Source: Ectobius pallidus (lineage: Eukaryota; Arthropoda; Insecta; Blattodea; Ectobiidae). From it: a stretch of 64,000 nt of DNA. A program made the translations under genes and the position numbers. The notes under the pieces were generated by a model. It searched no databases. It saw only the letters and a list, made by a program, of their open reading frames with translations, and was not told the DNA's origin. Positions 11,876 through 22,890 of the stretch are shown one piece after another; position 1 is the stretch's first letter; each line of letters opens with the position of its first letter. The stretch covers positions 4,766,530-4,830,529 of the forward strand of contig CAXKWD010000006.1 of assembly GCA_964059195.1 (NCBI GenBank), written 5' to 3'.

Positions 11876-12748
11876 TGTTGGGTCGGCCGGAAAATATATC
11901 CGGTCCGAGGGCAAATGTACGGTATCAGGACCGTGAGGACAAATGTTAGGTTAAGGTACTTCTCAAATAGGAATAACATAAGATAGGAAAGATTAGCCAC
12001 CTCTGAATAGCTAGTGAGGACCAGATTCGAACGAATCAAAATGAGAGCAAATAGACTGTAACCTCAGGACACTGGTATCAGGAATCCACGGACTACTTAA
12101 GGAAAACAATTGAAATATGAAATAATCACAACTTACTAGATTCACACACAATAATTATTGAAACTAATTGAAAAGAAACACTGATACATAAGATGCAAGA
12201 GTACGTTATCACACGTGGTTGTAAATATTAATTTCTTGGAAAACTTGATAAATAATATCTTAAAATGCGTAGATTAACTTGCTCTTGAAGTTAATACTAA
12301 ACTTTTGTATGTAGTTTAGTCATAAAAGCTGATATAAGCACTGGAACATGTAGCGTTGGTTGCACAACTGTTGCGTAATATCAAACTTCTGTAATTCGGA
12401 GAATTCACTCGCGAATTTGATGAATTATATGTAATTATGTATGAATAATTACTGAGAGCCACAAATGCGCACAATTGTGACTATTCACCGCTTACAGAGC
12501 AAGTTTAATGAAACTTGGTAGAAAAAGCGGGAATGACTCGAGCCTACTAGATACACTGTTATCTGCGTGAGGTCTCGTACAATACTAACTGGCGTGACGC
12601 TACACCACCACATATAACAAAAGAAATTAGCAAGTCATGCATGATCCCACAATGCCTTGAGGCGCGAATAAAAAGACAATCAAAGCGGGACATTGCAAGC
12701 GGACAGTTTGAAACATTCTAAAGTAGAAACATGTTGCTTGCGCGAACA
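11876..12748 (-). repeat. 5' LTR of the minus-strand BEL element
   Basis: Direct repeat partner of 5976-6848. In element sense it starts TGTTCGCG and ends CCCAACA. It should carry the promoter; no core promoter element was pinned down. Confidence 0.95.
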
Positions 12749-12753
12749 TTTGT

Positions 12754-13158
12754 AATCGATCACAAATATCGATATATCGGTAAATCTTCGACAGCCATAG
12801 AAACAGCAGAAAAAAAGCATGCTGCTAAGAAATTAAAAAAAACACAGTACACCAAAGCACAATATTGTGATTTTAAGGCACATTTTCGTGCTCATTTCTC
12901 ACTTTACAGATAGAAGGGGCATATTTCGCGCTTTTAGACACATTTCGCGGAATCGAGTAAATTTCGCGATATTTCGTGGATTCAATTTGGTTCATATTGG
13001 GTATTTTAAGCAAATAAAAAGTAAATATAGCTAAGGGAGGTTGTTTTATAAAATATTGTTCTTATTGTTGCTACCAAAAAATACGGCCCCTACAAATCAA
13101 GTACAGTTGGCTTTGCCTATTTTCATCATAAATAAAAGCATTGTGATCACTTGAATGT
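12754..13158. other. AT-rich DNA right of the BEL element
   Basis: No gene recognised. The phrase ATTTCGCG or a variant recurs several times at 12920-12980, and a similar TTTCGGTGGATATTTCG stretch occurs at 5535-5560 left of the element. Both flanks may belong to one older repeat split by the BEL insertion. Confidence 0.35.
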
Positions 13159-13520
13159 TGTAAGTCCACGCTGGTCAATTCATTTGTTTATAATGTCAAG
13201 GTATGCAGATATCTGAAATTTTGAACATAGACGGAAGAGGGATAATGAATAGCCTATAGGACTAAATGGACAGACATTGTTCGGTTCAGACGGAATTCAT
13301 TATGCAGGGGTTTTCTGGGCCAGGGAACTCGATTGCTTGATTTTGTAAGTCTATCCTGGACGATTCATTTGTTTATAATGTCAAGGCATGCAGATACCTG
13401 AAATTTTCAACCTACACAGAAGAGGGATAATCAATATAGGCCTAAAAATGTTCAAACATTGTTCGCTTTAGACAAAACTCACTATACAGGGGTTTTCTGG
13501 GCCAAGGAACTCGAATCTGA
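13159..13520. repeat. Tandem repeat, about 185-bp unit, two copies
   Basis: CATTTGTTTATAATGTCAAGG begins at 13181 and again at 13366. Both units continue through GGATAAT and CAGGGGTTTTCTGGGCCA. The copies differ at many sites, so the duplication is not recent. Confidence 0.8.
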
Positions 13521-13990
13521 GGTCGCTTTTACCAGGCGACACTATCTAATCATGGTATGTAGTCCACATGATTTAAGTGTTAGTAAATATAATGATTTAA
13601 CTATTATGCTCTTAATTTTTAATTTTTGAAATAATTATCGTGGGTGAAGCCGCAGACACATGCTAGTTATAAATAAACGTAACTTATTTTCCTCCACAAA
13701 TGCCTGCAATATCTGATGGAATGAATTTTCTTAGCACTGCAGTCCAGGAAATGTAATGAGGTCTGAAAGCATTATATTAACCAAGATGACTGGGTTGAGT
13801 GAATGCTTTATCAAGTTTTGAAGAAACGCTCATGTTTCCCTCTTCTGTAGGAACACAAAATATCAAATTATGTGAAATCTGACTATGCAGATGTATTCAT
13901 GGCACATATATAACCCATTTTCTCAAAATGTTGTGCTTTATCGAGTTTTGAAAAATCGCACCTCAATTGTTCAGGGAAGAAAACACTTAC

Positions 13991-14152
13991 ATTCAAACAT
14001 CCGAGGAAGAACTCCATTCCTCTGCCATCCAAGAATCGCTGACAGTTGACGGCTGTTTCGTCTGTTACATTCCACATGGTTGACCAGGCAACTTCCAAAG
14101 CATCGTCAAACACTTTCCTCAGAAGTCTGTCTTCAATGAGAGTCAACATTTG
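13991..14152 (-). CDS. zer-1: ZER1/ZYG11-family protein, internal exon (second in window)
   Basis: The exon is 162 nt (54 codons), phase 0 at both ends, with a CATTTTGCAG acceptor before 14152 and a GTAAGT donor after 13991 on the minus strand. It encodes armadillo-like helices with VAWSTMWNVTDETAVNCQRF and GMEFFLGCLN, the family block that reads ALWN(I/L)TDE in vertebrate members. It continues in frame from the exon at 33670-33831 and into the exon at 205-354. The introns on either side are about 19.5 kb and 13.6 kb. Confidence 0.9.
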
Positions 14153-14304
14153 CTGCAAAATGAATTAGTACTTTCAATATCGATGAGGTAAGTGTCGCTC
14201 AAAACATGTAGATACATACAGTGTCCCAGAGTGGACTCACACAAACATTTTGATGTGGAACCTATCATCTACTCTGCACATTTACTGAGTTGTGATGTTT
14301 TTAC

Positions 14305-14945
14305 TGACTATTCCACTCAAATGCCGTGTGTTTGATATGGACCAATAATGTTTAGCAATTCCTCCAATATAGACAAATCACGATAGTTTCTTATAAAATG
14401 CTTGCTATTAATATGAGGATGTTGTTTTATCGATAAAATCGTCAGCTCATTACTGGACATGTAAGCAACAGTGTGGAGAGATTATTACGTCACATGCTGC
14501 CATTAAACAACACGAAAACAGATTATTTTATACAACACAACTTGATGGAAATTGAAATAATAGAAATGTACATTGATTAAAAACACAATTTCAATTCGGT
14601 GCAAGTCAGTTACTGTGCTTTTATTCTGTTCTGCTGTTAGCTTACCTGAATGAAGTTAACTACATGTTATATGCATCATTGGTAGCACTGGTCACAACAT
14701 GGTAACTCAATTTGATTCATGGATGGTTGATTCACAGTAGGCCGTGATCTCGCAGCTGTTAGTTTTGTTTTTATACAACAAAGCACGAAAGTAATGATTA
14801 TTTGTATAATCCGTTGCATTTTTATTCATGGAATACTCTTAATAAATCCAACTCGAGTTGAAGAGTTTCTTCAGATAATTTCGTGACAGCATCGATAAAC
14901 TCATCAACAATCGTGAGATTACCTACGATAAATCATTATTAAGGA
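14305..14945 (-). repeat. Inverted copy of interspersed repeat at 19470-20800
   Basis: The reverse complement matches 19500-19665 and 20150-20800, including AACTCGAGTTGGATTTATTA and the ACAGCTGCAAGATCACGGCC-like stretch. Similarity ends near AGTGGAATAGTCA on one side, and the pogo-like MITE interrupts the other. Non-coding. Confidence 0.75.
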
Positions 14946-14948
14946 ATA

Positions 14949-15558
14949 CAGTAAAACCCCCTTTTTACATTCCTGTCATTTACATTTTCCTGCCATTTAC
15001 ATCATTTTCTGCTGGTCCCATCTTTTATCCTATACCGATAATACATAGTGTTCCTGCCATTAACAACTTTCAAACAGCTGCATTTCCTGCCATTTACACA
15101 TTTTCTTCATTGGCAACATTGATTTTCGATGAAGAACTGCTTTCCCTTAACAAAATTTTCCGCTGTTACCAACTCTCTTAGACGCAATGTCAGTTTTTAT
15201 TTGTGTTAGTCCAGGTGAAGTTGGTTTTTTTTGTGCTGGTACAATTTACTGCATTTTATTGTATTGTAGTTATTCAAATAGCATAATTCATTATAATTTG
15301 AAGCAGTACCAGTGTTTCTGTGTTGCATGTTTTTTGGTGGTATTATGAAGTTGAAATAAAGCAATAGAAAATGCAACATATTTTGCTTCGTATCTTAAAT
15401 AGATAATGTAAGTGTACATAGATATCATATTAATTTTAAGTATTACATTTTGCAGTATATAACATTACAGCTATTACACTTCCTGCAATTTACACTTTCC
15501 TGCCATTTACACCTTTTTGCATCAGTCCCTTGAAAAGTGTAAAAAGGGGGTTTTACTG
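14949..15558. mobile_element. Pogo/Tigger-like MITE
   Basis: It starts CAGTAAAACCCCCTTTTTAC and ends with the inverted GTAAAAAGGGGGTTTTACTG, flanked on both sides by TA. TA duplication and CAGT termini are typical of pogo-type elements. At 610 bp with no transposase it is non-autonomous. The phrase TTCCTGCCATTTACA recurs several times inside near both ends, as subterminal repeats. Confidence 0.85.
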
Positions 15559-15894
15559 TAGTAGGATAATTTCTCTGCATATTCTTTGTTGTCTCATGGA
15601 CAGTATTTAGAAAATTATGGGCTTTTTGTATCAGTAAAATTGATCTTTCTGAGGGAATATGCACGCCACTGAATGTTCATGTACATAGCTCAGCCGACTG
15701 TCATTATGTGGAAACTGAGTCCTCGAGTGTAAACATTGAAGGTTTAACCTGCATTCTTTGTTCGTTGTTACCTAATAAAACTTCAAGTGATAATTCATAT
15801 GTTCGATATGCTATACTATGAAACTACTGAGACTGGATATACATGCATTCATGAACCACAGATTATTGTCTCTGTTGGACATTACATGAGAATA

Positions 15895-16141
15895 TCGTCG
15901 GTATACTGCCAAAATTGACCAAGTCAAAAATGCTAGATTGTGGGAAATTAACATTAAAGTTATTCGAGCATACCAAAAATCAGGTTGGTCACATTGGGGA
16001 CATAAACATACTCATCAAAATACTCAACATTAGACCTGGGTAATTTTTCCTGTACAAAATACATGTATTTGTAGGAAATTGGTCAATTTTTCTCATTTTC
16101 GCCATTTTTTGACTTGGTCACTTTTGGCAGTATACCGACGA
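15895..16141. mobile_element. MITE with about 37-bp terminal inverted repeats
   Basis: The left end TCGTCGGTATACTGCCAAAA matches the inverted right end almost perfectly, continuing through GACCAAGTCAAAAA. The element is 247 bp with no open frame. No convincing target duplication was seen, so the superfamily is undecided. Confidence 0.75.
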
Positions 16142-16281
16142 ATTATAGGAGAAGAATTCCTCTGACACTGCAAAGGAGAGAGGTTCCATCTGGTGCTGTG
16201 AATTGAACTCTGGCTTAGCTCAGTTGGTAGAGCACTGGCACTGGGTTCAACCCAGTGTTGGAGGAAATTTTCTCCTATAAT
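16142..16281. mobile_element. Foldback element enclosing a tRNA-like Pol III promoter
   Basis: Inverted ends ATTATAGGAGAA-AATTCCTC flank a tRNA-like core. Box A-like TAGCTCAGTTGG lies at about 16216-16227 and box B-like GGGTTCAACCC at 16243-16253. The boxes are only about 16 nt apart and there is no anticodon arm, so this is not a tRNA gene. A tRNA-derived SINE head captured between inverted repeats is the best reading. It abuts the MITE at 15895-16141 directly. Confidence 0.6.
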
Positions 16282-16624
16282 ATTCTTACTGAGACTGTTT
16301 AGCTTTCATTTAAATTACTAATAACCCATTAAGACCTTGTTTACAATTATTAGTATGTTTGGGTTGTTGTGGTATCTTGTAACATTAGTGGAAAACTATA
16401 CAAGCCTAAGTAACTGAAGGGCTATAACCTGTATGGGTTTCTCATATTATTGTTTGACTAGACTATTGTCTAGTCAGTGGCATGCCGACCCTTAACACAT
16501 TTTATACAATACCATCGTATTTTGAACCCGCAGACAATAAGTTCCTGATATAAAAATGTTTACCTGAGTTCGCTCTATAATCCCTCCAATTTTTCACAGG
16601 GAATCCTATGAGAATCATACATAA
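16282..16624. other. AT-rich intron DNA, nothing recognised
   Basis: No open frame, terminal repeat or similarity to other parts of the window was noticed. Confidence 0.4.
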
Positions 16625-17455
16625 CTAGCTTAAAAGACCCGGCATCGCCCGGGTTTTGTATTTTGTAATTGGAAATTAACTTATGAAGGATTTTCAATTT
16701 TAAATTCTAGGTCCTTATATAGGCATTTATAATTTGAAATAGGAAGAACGACTTATTACACTCAAACTATTCCCTCAGAAAACGCTTGATATAGTTTTTT
16801 ATGGCTCATAGAGGATCTAGAATTTTGTATCCCATCGCTTGTACAGTGCACAGCAAGCCTGGTAGAGGTTTAAATAAGAAGAAACAGAAATTCCTGTAAC
16901 ATAAAATTGTAATATCGAGGCGGGAAATTTCCCACTCTTATGTTACCATAAAACCGTTTTGGGGATGAAATTAAACAGAAAGCATTATCACTTTCATACT
17001 TTTCTCTCCAAAAACCTGTGATATAATATAATAATATACACATTACCATAACTCGTTTTGTTTTCTCTATGTCCAGGGTAGAGAAAGTTATGTGATTCCA
17101 TTATTTTAGTGGATTTCATTCTGTAATATTTATTTATAACATGAATTATTATGATAACTTCTCTTATTTGTCAAAAGTGCATTTCATTTGTTTTTTCCAA
17201 GCCCATCTGATACCATTTGGCAACAATATATTCTGTGATTTGGAATTGATAATTCTATGTAAAAAGGGATTAAGTATTTTCAAAAACATTTAATTTTTGG
17301 CATTTAGAATCAGAATTTTTCAAAATCCTTTCTTAGTGAGCATCTACATTATGAAACGAAGGTACTATCAAAATTCCAAGTCTCTACCTGTTATAGTTTA
17401 GGCTCTGCGTTGATTCCTGTCAGTCAGGACAAAGCCTTTTATATATATAGAGATG
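16625..17455 (+). repeat. Interspersed repeat with CCCGGGCAT..CCCGGG hairpin start
   Basis: It begins CTAGCTTAAAAGACCCGGCA, whose CCCGG..CCGGG bases can form a hairpin, and ends near a TTTTATATATATAGA stretch. The first 290 bp match the reverse complement of 32620-32935, including ATTAACTTATG and TTTTTATGGCTCATAGAGGAT. Family unknown to me. Confidence 0.6.
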
Positions 17456-17518
17456 TTTGTGGGACTCATAGTGAAGAGGTCAAATTGTAAAAAACCTTAT
17501 TTTATCAGTCAACTTTTC

Positions 17519-19015
17519 TTTTAAGTGTTTACTTACACATAACGTGGCATGTGAATCTCATCTGAGGATGCAAGGAAGTCGCTTGTGAAACACATTTATG
17601 GCTGGTTTCTGATACGAATTTTATCTGTTTTCGCAAAGTTACCTGTGGTATAACATGCTGCAAAAGCGGTTTCTGAAACCACATTTATCGTTACAGTTAC
17701 AGTTACCAGCGCTCCAGCTGATAACTGCGCCAACACGCGTGGTTACCTGGCTGTTAGCTATGATTCACATGAATGTCACCTGTGGCGCTAGTATATGTTC
17801 ACATGCAGTATAGTATTTTTCAGTAATTTTCAGTAGTTTAATGTGCTTTTTTATTCTCCGTTCATGCAGTGCCCAGTCTCCAAGATAAGTCCAAGGATTG
17901 GCGAGATCCGTGTGGTATAAAGTACCGATATGGAGCTTACATCTTCATCATTATCGTCTTCGTCATCCCTAACCTCATCACGTTCAGATTCTTGGTCTTC
18001 CGATGAAGAAGATTTGGATCCTTTAGGGGCTGTAGCTAGGCCTAAGGTGTTCAGAGCTTCGAAACATCCTTCTGAGGCTTATGACGACCGAGAATTGTTA
18101 TGTGATTGTACTATTTTATGTAATTATTGTAATTTTTACCACATTGACTTCGTCTATTTCAGTTGTATAACTGTCTTGTGGAGATGAAATCAATTGAATT
18201 GAACTGACACTGCATTAAACTCAACCATTATTGAATACCTGTTTATTGGTACACGAGTGTGTAAAATTCAATGAGCATACTCAATTTCCTTTTTATTACC
18301 AAGAAATGGGGAAAAGGTATTTTATGCCGCTCATGAGTCCCCCACTCCCACTCCTATAATTGTGAAATATGATTTTTGGTGCAAGGGTACTTTTTTTTAT
18401 TATGAAATATTATTTTGTTGTTTACAGTTGTGACATATTATGTTTGGTGCAAGGGTCTTTTATTATTCAGTGGAAGGAAACCCTGTGCGCGGCATAAATT
18501 ACCGTTTCGCCCAAGAAATTTTTTAAATAGAAAGTTCACCATTGACCCCCTTACGTTAAAAGTAGCCTACAGTGCAGAATACTATGGGTTCGTTCATTTT
18601 TTGCACAAACTGAAATAATTGAAAAAATTACTACACAAAATGAGTAAATATATAAATAAATAATGTTACCAAGAAGAGTTAATTGCCTGCTTTTCGATAA
18701 AACTAAAATGCATTGTTAGCGACATCTGTTTATACAGCTAGGATCCAGCTGTTTTGTTTAGTGAGAAACCTTTGCAAGCTAAATAAACTAAAAAAATAAC
18801 TAGAACATCTACAGTAGTGACATCTGTGAACGTTGTAAAGAAGAAAAGCAGAGGTAAATCATGCTGTTAGTAACAAGCACTGATAACTGGGCGATTTAGG
18901 TTTCAGAAACTCATGAAAGTTATCTGTGCTATTAAAATTGAAAGTCCTTGTAGCTAACTCTATGGTAACTGCGATGTACCAGAAGCCGAGTATATGTGTA
19001 AGTAAACACTTAAAA
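17519..19015. mobile_element. Possible DNA transposon remnant with 23-bp inverted ends
   Basis: TTTTAAGTGTTTACTTACAC followed by ATA (17519-17541) is repeated exactly inverted at 18993-19015. Inside lies a small Ser/Asp-rich open frame at 17930-18187 reading MELTSSSLSSSSSL, then DEEDLDPLG. It might be an N-terminal transposase fragment (PIF/Harbinger-like start is a guess) but no catalytic motif is present. No target duplication was identified. Confidence 0.4.
17562..17600 (+). ncRNA. Degenerate hammerhead-like motif
   Basis: CTGAGGA (17562-17568), then a GCAAG..CTTGT stem-loop, then GAAA (17587-17590). Helix III and helix I pair poorly, so only the core pattern is kept. It lies beside the left inverted end at 17519-17541; the better copy at 19048 lies just beyond the right end. 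Confidence 0.35.
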
Positions 19016-19047
19016 GTGAATTTTTTTTTTACTCTGATTTTTAACAG

Positions 19048-19088
19048 GAACTGAGGATGGCGTAACTATTGCGCCGAAATGCATATTC
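19048..19088 (+). ncRNA. Hammerhead ribozyme-like motif
   Basis: The parts in order are GAA (helix I), CTGAGGA, a GGCG..CGCC stem-loop, GAAA, TGCAT (A-T and T-A pairs closing a GC loop as helix III), A as the cleavage-site base, and TTC pairing with GAA. This matches a type I minimal hammerhead, apart from one extra T between the core and stem II. No Penelope-like frame survives next to it. Confidence 0.5.
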
Positions 19089-19469
19089 AGTATTTAAACA
19101 ACACTACAACACACTGGACATCCAATTCTTCAAGAAATTCACAAAATAATCAAGAAAGGAACACTCTACAATCCTGAAGATTTTGACATCACCGTCATAT
19201 ATGGTGCAAAGACTCCCAACAAAAAGGAAATCCATTTTATACACATTTTAGTGATTTTACAACAAAGACCTGTGTAAATTGTGATTAATTTTTAATCTAT
19301 ACATATATTTTTAATGATCTTTTTAGTGTTCTATACATAAATATCAATGTTACAGTGAGTTGTATGCTTATTTTAATATCAGAGGCTATAAGGAGGTAAA
19401 TACTGTTCAAAATAATCCTCCCTCTGCGGCAAATATGAAATTTATCAATTCACTTAAAAGTGAAGTTGA

Positions 19470-20244
19470 ATGATAAAACAAGGTTTTTATAATTCCACGA
19501 GAGTATACGAGTTTATTGACAGATTCGCAGCTGTGCAGCAGGACCGAAGTTATCTGATGAAACTCGTCAACTCGAGTTGGATTTATTACGACTACTCCAT
19601 GAATAAAAATGTAACGGATTATACAAATAATAATTGCTTTTGTGCTTTGTTGTATAAAAACCACTGCCTTCTAGACTGTATCACTCGTGTTTACTCGTGT
19701 ATACACTGCCTGTCCAATACGGCTAATTTTTCGTACTCGGCGACATTACAGATAGCAGCACCATTCACACCCAGACTGCTTCTTGTTTTTTGCTACGACA
19801 TTGTTGCTGTCACCGCCGTCTCATAATCACTGCCTTCTAAACTGTATTACTCCTCGAGACGGGGGTGCTCATAATATAGTCTATCAATGCGTCTAATTAA
19901 TTTACATTTATTTTAATTATTGCTCCAAAATTCCATTTCAAGGTAAGTGTCATATACTGGAATAATATTACGTTCTAAACAAATAACACAAGTATCTGTG
20001 TCTGTTTAATGCTTATTTTGATTAGTGATTGCTGCAATCTGGGTGTGAACTGTGTCGCCTCTACTGGATAAATTAGGCAATTTAACAATACTCTGAACTC
20101 CATGTTAAAATAAAGCATAGGACAGGCAGTGTAATTCTCGAGACGGCGGTGATAAAAACAAATCTAACAGCTGCAAGATCACGGCCTACTATGAATCAGC
20201 CATCCATGAATCGATTCGACTTACCATGTTGTAACCAATGGTGC

Positions 20245-20283
<39 letters not shown>

Positions 20284-20800
20284 TATTTTCTTGTCATTGA
20301 GTTTTACAGCAATAGACAATGTCAAATCTAAAAACTAGGAACTTACACTATTATTACTATCAATAGCCTAATTATATTTTACTGTATTGCAAAACTTAGT
20401 TATAAGACTTAATAATACTAATATTAATAATATAGTTAACTTCATTCAGATAAGCACACAGCGGAACAGAATAAAAGCACACCAACTGGTTTGCACCAAA
20501 CTGAAGTTGTGTTTTTAATCAATGTACTTTTATATTATTTCAATTTCCAAACAAGTTATGTTGTATACCGGTAAATAATGTGTTTTTACCGTGTTCACTG
20601 GCAGCATGTAACGTAATAATGACTGCGCATTGATACCTACATTTCCAGTAACAAGCTGCCATTTTAACACATCCTCGTATTAATAGCAAGCATTTTATAA
20701 GATAAACGATTGTGATTGGTCTATATGTGAGGAACTGCTAAACGTTATTGGTCAATATCAAACACATGGCTTATAAGTGGAATAGTCACCTGTATAGATA
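19470..20800 (+). repeat. Interspersed repeat, plus-orientation copy with internal insertion
   Basis: Matches 14305-14945 in inverted orientation. About 480 bp at 19668-20148 are absent from the other copy; that insert carries three versions of a phrase like ACTGCCTTCTARACTGTAT and CTCGAGACGG. A third partial copy is at 50490-50610 and an edge copy at 1-125. Confidence 0.7.
20245..20283 (+). repeat. (AAT)n microsatellite
   Basis: About 13 uninterrupted ATA/AAT units inside the repeat at 19470-20800. The opposite copy at 14305-14945 lacks the expansion. Confidence 0.95.
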
Positions 20801-20829
20801 ATACAATAATTATACCAGAGGTGGAATGG

Positions 20830-21610
20830 AAAGGGTGATTAGTTCTAATTTTTATACTGTGCTTGTTAAATTTGCTAAAAATTGTTCAAAATTGGTGTTT
20901 ATATAACAAGGGTTGGTGGATTGTTTAAACTTTAATGATGCTTAGACCTTTCCCATGGTCTTTTAGGGTCTGGTAAACATTGGTCAAAGTATTAATAAAT
21001 TTCATTTTTTTCTTTCTTTGAGGGTTGAAGTATTAAGGAAATTGGTGATTAATGTTTCGCCTTATACCCTCAAATAATGATAGAACCAAAAAGCCGCAGT
21101 TAGCCTCAAATATTTATTATTGAAATGATATAATATGTTTGAGTTGTGATTTATGCTAAAAATACACATGCTAAAAACGAATACACATATTTACACAGTC
21201 AATTAAAATACTATTTACATTATCACAATAATTATTTACAAATTCATTAAAATCTATTTGTATTTAAAAACATACACTTAAAATGCGCTGCAATTAAAAG
21301 TAGTATGTAGTCATAAAATGTTAATCTGTTGACAGCAGATTATTATAAAATGTAACAATACCTATTTAGCTGCTAATTGCAGTAGTCAATGTTGACATGT
21401 TGACATTAAGGTACTTAAGGTGTCTGTAAAACATTACATGACTGTGAGACTCTATGCATTTCAAACATGCACAAGCAAGTACACATGATAATCGTAGGAA
21501 TGCAAATGTCTCAAAACGTAATACGTTTGTAGTGTATTAGATCTAGAATGCATAGGCCTACTCCTTCAACATATGATAACAAAGAACAGATAGCAGATTT
21601 ACTTTGATAC
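20830..21610. other. AT-rich DNA, nothing recognised
   Basis: No coding motif or terminal repeat seen in this stretch between the interspersed repeat and a LINE fragment. Confidence 0.4.
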
Positions 21611-21619
21611 CATGTTTAA

Positions 21620-22036
21620 AAAAAGCAAGAATATAAACTTTTCACTCAAAAGAGAACATTATTCTGAGGAAGATAGCGTCAAGTTACTGGGGATTATCTT
21701 AGATATTAGACTGACTTGGACTGATCACATTGATCATGTCGAGAGTGTTATATCAACTCAGATATCTGACAGATCTCATTCCTAGTCACTACCTCAGAAC
21801 TGTTTCACACTGAGTTATGTTATGGTCTGTTGTTCTGGGGTAATTCCTCAAGGATAAATTCAATACATGTGTTACAAAAGATGGCCAACAGAATTATGAA
21901 TTTCAGTTGTTACAATGATCATTGTAAACCTCTGTTCACAGAAATACATTTGACAATCATTAATCAGTATATATATGGCTCATTCTCCAGAAATGGGGTG
22001 TTTCAGCTTATAATAAAAAAAAATCTGAAACATGTG
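21620..22036 (+). pseudogene. LINE reverse transcriptase C-terminal fragment
   Basis: Conceptual pieces in shifting frames read SVKLLGIILDIRLTW, then LCYGLLFWGNSSRINSIHVL, then ANRIMNF and KPLFTEI. This is the post-catalytic part of a Jockey/CR1-like reverse transcriptase, where YGLLFWGNS recurs. Frameshifts and stops show it is dead. Upstream catalytic motifs are absent. Confidence 0.75.
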
Positions 22037-22039
22037 TAA

Positions 22040-22745
22040 CTTTGTTTTTATTTTAGAAGAGTAGAGTGAAATTAATTACCATACCTTAATAGTCGAGCTC
22101 AATATTAATTTGATCATTTCTTAATTAGCACTTGAATTAGGCGTAAGAAACCATTATAATACTTCAATGTAGTAGCCCCCCCCCAAAAAATGGTAAATAA
22201 TACTTTTAATATTATTTCCACCTTAGGCAACCATTAAAAAGAAATAAAAGTTTTCAGTAAGCCCAAAAGTATATATATATATATAAATTAATTTATTCCA
22301 TGGAGTTGGCGAATTTCCAGTTGAAGCTTGCATATGGCTTCAAGAGTTAGGTTAGGATATCATTAGTTTGTTTGTACAATCAGATTAACATTTTGTATGA
22401 TTATCTAAAAAATAAAACTTTAATAACACAGATTTTATTTATGGCATGGAGTTGATGATGAATAAGTGCGACATGCCTGGAAATCTGTTTTCATCTGCAA
22501 TAAAATCGTACATTGGATCATCTTGTGGTTTCTTTCATAACAAGAGTAAACAACGTGGCCGACACTATTTTAGATGTATTTCTCCTTGCATTCAGAGAAA
22601 CCAATATATGATTAAATACTAAATTTCCCTTTGTCCATGGAGTTGACATAAAACTGTGTTTCATATTTCCGGCAAATAAACTCCACAAATTAGTAAGCTT
22701 TATAACAGTTTCCAATAATGCATGTGTTAGAATATACACCTTTTC
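22040..22745. other. AT-rich DNA, nothing recognised
   Basis: Contains a short TA run near 22271-22285 and a 9-base C run near 22172. The phrase CATGGAGTTG occurs three times (about 22300, 22445, 22637). No gene seen. Confidence 0.4.
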
Positions 22746-22748
22746 AAC

Positions 22749-22890
22749 CTCAATTTCGGAAAAAGTAATTTTAATTTCGGAAAAAATAATTTTAATTTCG
22801 GAAAAAGTAATTTCTATTTCGGAAAAAGTAATTTCAATTTCGGAAAAAGTAACTTCAATTTCGAAAAAGTAACTTCAATTTCGGAAGTAC
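22749..22890 (+). repeat. Minisatellite, about 21-bp unit
   Basis: Six to seven units of TTTCGGAAAAAGTAATTTCAA with single-base variants run without spacers, about 210 bp upstream of the ionotropic receptor start codon. Units are contiguous, unlike repeats with spacers. Confidence 0.9.

Larger units (their letters stand above)
5976..12748 (-). mobile_element. BEL/Pao LTR retrotransposon, integrase-deleted
   Basis: A 6.77-kb element is bounded by two 873-bp direct repeats that appear identical along their whole length. Each starts TG and ends CA in plus orientation. It is flanked by the 5-bp duplication TTTGT at 5971-5975 and 12749-12753, as expected for an intact retroviral-type insertion. 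Element sense is minus, so the 5' LTR is 11876-12748. The internal region has one long gag-pol frame plus a detached C-terminal tail, with the integrase catalytic core missing between them. Identical LTRs imply very recent insertion. Confidence 0.95.

Noticed and set aside
5976..12748. Envelope-bearing endogenous retrovirus
   Set aside because: No envelope frame, signal peptide or membrane-anchored glycoprotein follows pol; it is a BEL/Pao retrotransposon.
16209..16262. tRNA gene
   Set aside because: Box A and box B words are present but only about 16 nt apart, with no anticodon arm; the flanking inverted repeats point to a SINE/MITE-like element.
22749..22890. CRISPR-like array
   Set aside because: Units are contiguous with no unique spacers, and the genome is eukaryotic; it is a minisatellite.
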